The position numbers were made by a program, and so were the translations under genes. DNA of 45,599 nucleotides from an uncultured Verrucomicrobiota bacterium (lineage in GTDB: Bacteria > Verrucomicrobiota > Verrucomicrobiia > Verrucomicrobiales > Verrucomicrobiaceae): NCBI GenBank assembly GCA_903838675.1, contig CAILZI010000240.1, positions 1 to 45,599 on the forward strand, given 5' to 3'. Under the pieces are notes generated by a model. That model was not told the origin of the DNA. It saw only the letters and a list, made by a program, of their open reading frames with translations, and did not search any database. Each line of letters opens with the position of its first letter. Positions within the stretch are counted from its first letter, which is position 1. Of the stretch, positions 42,812-45,599 are shown piece by piece.

Positions 42812-43201
42812 TTACCAGACAGTGGCGAGGAGTTCACCGCCCACTTTGGCCTTGCGAGCCTTGGCACCTGTCATGATGCCGCGTGGTGTGGAAAGAATGG
42901 AAATGCCCAGGCCGCCAAGAACACGAGGAATCTCGGTGCTACCGACATACTTCCGCAGACCAGGCTTGCTGACGCGGTCGATCTTGCGGATGACGGCGGT
43001 TTTGTCCTGATACTTAAGCTTCAGCTTGAGGCGCGGATGGGTTGCGTTGGTATCCACTTCGTAGCCCCAGATGTAGCCTTCTTCCTGCAGAATGCGGGAG
43101 AGTTCGGCCTTCAGCTTGGAGAAGGGAATGAGCACCTGCTCCTGCTGTGCTGAGCAGGCGTTGCGGATGCGGGTGAGAAAGTCTGCAATCGGGTCGGTCA
43201 T
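42812..43201 (-). CDS. rpsH: 30S ribosomal protein S8
   Basis: Primary 16S rRNA-binding protein, and in E. coli the translational repressor of the spc operon. MTDPIADFLTRIRNACSAQQ at the N-terminus and the C-terminal RNA-binding STPRGIMTGAKARKAKVGGE are clear; 129 residues. It follows L5 with a 27-base gap, so rpsN (S14), which usually lies here, is missing. Confidence 0.97.
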   Translation of the reverse strand: MTDPIADFLTRIRNACSAQQEQVLIPFSKLKAELSRILQEEGYIWGYEVDTNATHPRLKLKLKYQDKTAVIRKIDRVSKPGLRKYVGSTEIPRVLGGLGISILSTPRGIMTGAKARKAKVGGELLATVW

Positions 43202-43228
43202 GACGCTGAGTGTGTCCGGGTTTTGGGG

Positions 43229-43816
43229 TTATGCGGCGGCGGCTTCAGTGCCATCTTCCTTCTTCGGCTGGGCGGTGCGGGTGCGGAATGGCATGCCCAA
43301 GGTGCGCAGCATTTCACGTGCATGGTCATCATTGTTCGTGCTGGTCACGAAGGTGATGTCGAAACCAAGCGGGCGCTTGATCTTGTCGAGCTCGATTTCC
43401 GGGAAGATCGACTGTTCGGCGACACCGAGGGTGTAGTTGCCACGACCGTCAAAGGCACGGGGGGCGACACCACGGAAGTCACGGATACGAGGAATGGCAG
43501 TGCGCACGAGACGCATCATGAAGTCATACATCTTGCCACCACGGAGGGTGACTTTGACGCCGACGTTTTCACCTTCACGAAGTTTGAAGTTGGCGATGGC
43601 CTTCTTGCTCTTGGTGATGATTGGCTTCTGGCCGGTGATGAGGGTCACTTCATTCACCGCGTCTTCGATCGCCTGCTTACGCTCGGCCTGGCTGCCGATG
43701 GCGCAATTCACAACGATTTTCTTGAGCTGCGGGACTTGGTGGATGTTGTCGAGACCGAGCTGTGTTTTCAGCTCAGTACGCTTTTCTTTATAGAGGGTCT
43801 GTAGGATATGTTCCAT
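43229..43816 (-). CDS. rplE: 50S ribosomal protein L5
   Basis: 5S rRNA-binding protein, 195 residues. Landmarks: LGLDNIHQVPQLKKIVVNCA, VTLITGQKPIITKSKKAIAN and FKLREGENVGVKVTLRGGKM, then RDFRGVAPRAFDGRGNYTLG and GFDITFVTSTNNDDHAREML. A short Ala/Glu-rich C-terminal tail (KKEDGTEAAAA) is extra. An 89-base structured spacer lies upstream, between it and L24. Confidence 0.97.
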   Translation of the reverse strand: MEHILQTLYKEKRTELKTQLGLDNIHQVPQLKKIVVNCAIGSQAERKQAIEDAVNEVTLITGQKPIITKSKKAIANFKLREGENVGVKVTLRGGKMYDFMMRLVRTAIPRIRDFRGVAPRAFDGRGNYTLGVAEQSIFPEIELDKIKRPLGFDITFVTSTNNDDHAREMLRTLGMPFRTRTAQPKKEDGTEAAAA

Positions 43817-43841
43817 GATTCAGTTTGGCTGTGCCGCCTTT

Positions 43842-43881
43842 CCCTCGAGGATCGCACCGTGCGGAGCGACGATGACGAGGG
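43842..43881 (-). promoter_or_regulatory. stem-loop in the rplX-rplE spacer, candidate autoregulatory site
   Basis: In the 89-base gap between L24 and L5, CCCTCG (43842-43847) pairs with CGAGGG (43876-43881) and an inner CGCAC-C-GTGCG (43853-43863) forms a second perfect stem. Spacers elsewhere in this operon are mostly under 45 bases. In E. coli the S8 repressor binds the mRNA at this same L24-L5 junction. A bona fide S8 core motif was not recognised, so the analogy is positional. Confidence 0.35.
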
Positions 43882-43905
43882 GGGAGGCAAATGGGGGGCG
43901 TTGAT

Positions 43906-44190
43906 TTAGGCCTTGGCCTTATTCTTCGCAACTTTCTTTTTCTTCTCTTTTACAGGCGCTTCGACGCGCTTGACGTTGGAGATGTGGATTGGGGCTTCTT
44001 GCTCTTGAAAGCCGCCTGCCTGATTTTGCTGGGTGGGCTTGATCGCTTTCTTGATCATGCGCACACCTTCGACGAGCACGCGGTTCTTGGCAGTCTGCAC
44101 TGCCAGGACGACGCCCTGGGCGCCTTTGGCGGCTCCGGAAATGACGACGACATTGTCGCCTTTTTTAACGTGGGTCTTGATACGGCTCAT
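43906..44190 (-). CDS. rplX: 50S ribosomal protein L24
   Basis: Assembly initiator that binds the 5' part of 23S rRNA. The KOW motif KKGDNVVVISGAAKGAQGVV is near the N-terminus; RVLVEGVRMIKKAIKPTQQN and EQEAPIHISNVKRVE follow. It ends in a Lys-rich tail (VKEKKKKVAKNKAKA) beyond the usual length of the domain. The spacing to L14 is five bases. Confidence 0.96.
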   Translation of the reverse strand: MSRIKTHVKKGDNVVVISGAAKGAQGVVLAVQTAKNRVLVEGVRMIKKAIKPTQQNQAGGFQEQEAPIHISNVKRVEAPVKEKKKKVAKNKAKA

Positions 44191-44195
44191 TGGAA

Positions 44196-44564
44196 TTACA
44201 GCACTTCAGGTGCGAGGGAAACGATCTTCATGAAGTTTTTGTCGCGCAGTTCACGGGCCACTGGGCCAAAGATGCGGGTGCCACGCGGGTTGTTGTCTTT
44301 GTCAATGATGACCATGGCGTTGCGGTCAAAGCGCAGGATCGAACCATCAACACGACGGATCGGGTGCGAGGTGCGGACGATCACGGCACGGACGACTTCA
44401 CCCTTTTTCACAGCGGCAGTCGGGGTCGACTCACGAATGTGGGCGGTGATGATGTCGCCAACGTAGGCGAAGCGTGTGTTTTTCTTGCCGAGCACGCCGA
44501 TCATCGTGGCCAGTCGGGCTCCGGTGTTGTCAGCCACCGGGATTGAGGACTCCATTTGCAACAT
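44196..44564 (-). CDS. rplN: 50S ribosomal protein L14
   Basis: Large-subunit protein at the subunit interface, 122 residues. MLQMESSIPVADNTGARLAT, VKKGEVVRAVIVRTSHPIRR, DGSILRFDRNAMVIIDKDNN and GTRIFGPVARELRDKNFMKI cover the family end to end. It precedes L24 in transcription and follows S17 by 42 bases. Confidence 0.97.
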   Translation of the reverse strand: MLQMESSIPVADNTGARLATMIGVLGKKNTRFAYVGDIITAHIRESTPTAAVKKGEVVRAVIVRTSHPIRRVDGSILRFDRNAMVIIDKDNNPRGTRIFGPVARELRDKNFMKIVSLAPEVL

Positions 44565-44606
44565 AAGCTGTTTCTCCTGGTCAGGTTTGGGGGTTCAAAT
44601 TGCGAA

Positions 44607-44891
44607 TTAGTGCTTCTGCACTTCGATCAGTTCCCAGCGCTTCAGCTTGGAAAGAGGGCGGGTTTCGGCGATGAGCACCTTGTCACCTTCTTTGGCCAGA
44701 CCCTTTTCGTCGTGGGCATAGAACTTGGAGGTTTTGCGCACGATCTTCTTGAAGATCGGGTGCGGAACGCGGCGTTCGACTTTGACGACAATGGTCTTCG
44801 TCATTTTGTCGGACACCACGGTGCCGACGCGCGTTTTGCGCACGACTGGTTTCTCGGTGGCTGCAGGGGCTGCTGCGGTTGGCTCGCTCAT
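44607..44891 (-). CDS. rpsQ: 30S ribosomal protein S17
   Basis: 16S rRNA 5'-domain binder with an OB fold. The core is TRVGTVVSDKMTKTIVVKVE, RRVPHPIFKKIVRKTSKFYA, HDEKGLAKEGDKVLIAETRP and LSKLKRWELIEV. An N-terminal extension of about 18 residues (SEPTAAAPAATEKPVVRK) is Ala/Pro-rich, like that of S5 in the same operon. Confidence 0.96.
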   Translation of the reverse strand: MSEPTAAAPAATEKPVVRKTRVGTVVSDKMTKTIVVKVERRVPHPIFKKIVRKTSKFYAHDEKGLAKEGDKVLIAETRPLSKLKRWELIEVQKH

Positions 44892-44923
44892 GATATAAAT
44901 TGCTTCAGGGGTTGATGACCGGA

Positions 44924-45142
44924 TCAGGCGGCCTTCTTGGCAGCCGCAGCGCGGGTGCGCTCGGTAATGATGGTTTCAATCCGGGCGATCTCGCGGCGGA
45001 TGTGGGTCAGACGGGCTGGATTTTCGAGCGAACCGCCACCTGCGCTTTGCTGCACACGCAGATTCAGAGCTTCCTGTTTCAGTTCGCGACGGCGTGCGGA
45101 GAGTTCTTCCACAGTCGATTCACGGAGTTCTTTGATCTTCAT
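44924..45142 (-). CDS. rpmC: 50S ribosomal protein L29
   Basis: Two-helix protein at the exit tunnel, 72 residues. KIKELRESTVEELSARRREL, KQEALNLRVQQSAGGGSLEN and PARLTHIRREIARIETIITE are the family pattern. It ends in an Ala/Lys tail. It is followed by S17 in transcription order and preceded by L16 with a 17-base gap. Confidence 0.96.
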   Translation of the reverse strand: MKIKELRESTVEELSARRRELKQEALNLRVQQSAGGGSLENPARLTHIRREIARIETIITERTRAAAAKKAA

Positions 45143-45159
45143 AATTCAGTTCGCGTTGT

Positions 45160-45582
45160 TTATTTGTGCAGGCTTTCGCGGCTGACGAAGCGGCAGCGCA
45201 GGCCCAGCTTCGTGGCGGCGAGACGGCAGGCTTCACGAGCAGTCGCTTCGTTCACACCAGAGATTTCAAAAAGCATGTGACCCGGAAGAACCACTGCGAC
45301 CCAGAATTCTGGAGCGCCTTTACCCTTACCCATTCGGACTTCCGGTGGACGCTGGGTGACTGGCTTGTGGGGGAAAATGCGGCAGAAAACCTTGCCCTTA
45401 CGCTTGAGGAAGCGGGTGATGGCGACGCGGCAGGCTTCGATGTGAATGTTTTTGATCCAGCCACGCTCAAGGGTCTGGAGACCGAAGTCACCAAAGTCCA
45501 GTTTGTTGCCGCTGGTGGCGTTGCCGCCGCGGTTGCCGCGCTGCGATTTACGATATTTTACTCTGCTTGGAAGAAGGGCCAT
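45160..45582 (-). CDS. rplP: 50S ribosomal protein L16
   Basis: Organises the A-site tRNA region of the large subunit, 140 residues, complete. MALLPSRVKYRKSQRGNRGG, FGDFGLQTLERGWIKNIHIE and FCRIFPHKPVTQRPPEVRMG are recognisable, with the PEVRMGKGKG loop whose Arg is hydroxylated in E. coli. The middle (ACRVAITRFLKRKGKVF) departs from the usual A-x2-A-M/I-T-R-H-x-K-R-x-G-K. Only 17 bases remain before the window edge, where rpsC (S3) would be expected. Confidence 0.96.
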   Translation of the reverse strand: MALLPSRVKYRKSQRGNRGGNATSGNKLDFGDFGLQTLERGWIKNIHIEACRVAITRFLKRKGKVFCRIFPHKPVTQRPPEVRMGKGKGAPEFWVAVVLPGHMLFEISGVNEATAREACRLAATKLGLRCRFVSRESLHK

Positions 45583-45599
45583 ACGTCTAGGTCCGGTGG

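Noticed and set aside
1..45599. CRISPR arrays, insertion sequences, tRNA or rRNA genes
   Set aside because: No regular repeat-spacer pattern, transposase-like frame, cloverleaf or rRNA segment was recognised on either strand.

Overview
The window looks like a piece of a Verrucomicrobiota chromosome (PVC superphylum), possibly near Prosthecobacter/Verrucomicrobium. This rests on ribosomal-protein sequence, on an spc-type operon without rpsN (S14) and rpmD (L30) as in Chlamydia, and on a secreted twin FGE-sulfatase-domain protein. The taxon is inferred from family resemblance only. Nearly all genes are on the minus strand; the exceptions are the GT25 gene (16498-17241) and the FGE-domain gene (26887-28572).

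Region 1 (222-26619) is a surface-polysaccharide cluster read right to left. It begins with a NodU-type carbamoyltransferase, RfbA and RfbB (dTDP-4-keto-6-deoxyglucose supply) and a UbiE-like methyltransferase. Then come the Wzm/Wzt ABC exporter, a family-2 glycosyltransferase, a small methyltransferase and a family-9 transferase. The left half holds a zinc-ribbon methyltransferase, a GT-C-like membrane protein, a polyprenyl-phosphate-type GT2, a CDP-paratose-2-epimerase-like enzyme, a Wzx-like flippase, four FkbM methyltransferases, a CgeB-like transferase and three GT4-type transferases. The likely product is a heavily methylated, possibly carbamoylated glycan. Two different export solutions (ABC and flippase) sit together. 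Many genes overlap by ATGA/GTGA/TGATG, so large parts are translationally coupled.

The main new observation is in the only non-coding gap above 300 bases (4669-5029). It holds a decayed C-terminal third of a second CgeB-like glycosyltransferase, with a frameshift and a Trp-to-stop change. It ends one base before an FkbM gene, exactly as the intact CgeB-like gene does at 6729/6727. The locus therefore once held at least two glycosyltransferase-FkbM modules. The 3.6-9.5 kb block is also visibly more AT-rich than its flanks.

Region 2 (26887-38156) holds the FGE-domain protein, a RidA-family protein and a complete four-gene RND efflux operon (adaptor, two RND pumps, outer-membrane lipoprotein) resembling mdtABC plus an OMF. 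A pair of palindromes lies just upstream of it.

Region 3 (38341-45582) is the S10/spc ribosomal operon in the order L16-L29-S17-L14-L24-L5-S8-L6-L18-S5-L15-SecY-Map. The usual rpmJ/rpsM/rpsK/rpoA/rplQ continuation is absent; the efflux operon follows instead. No tRNA, rRNA, insertion sequence or CRISPR array was seen.
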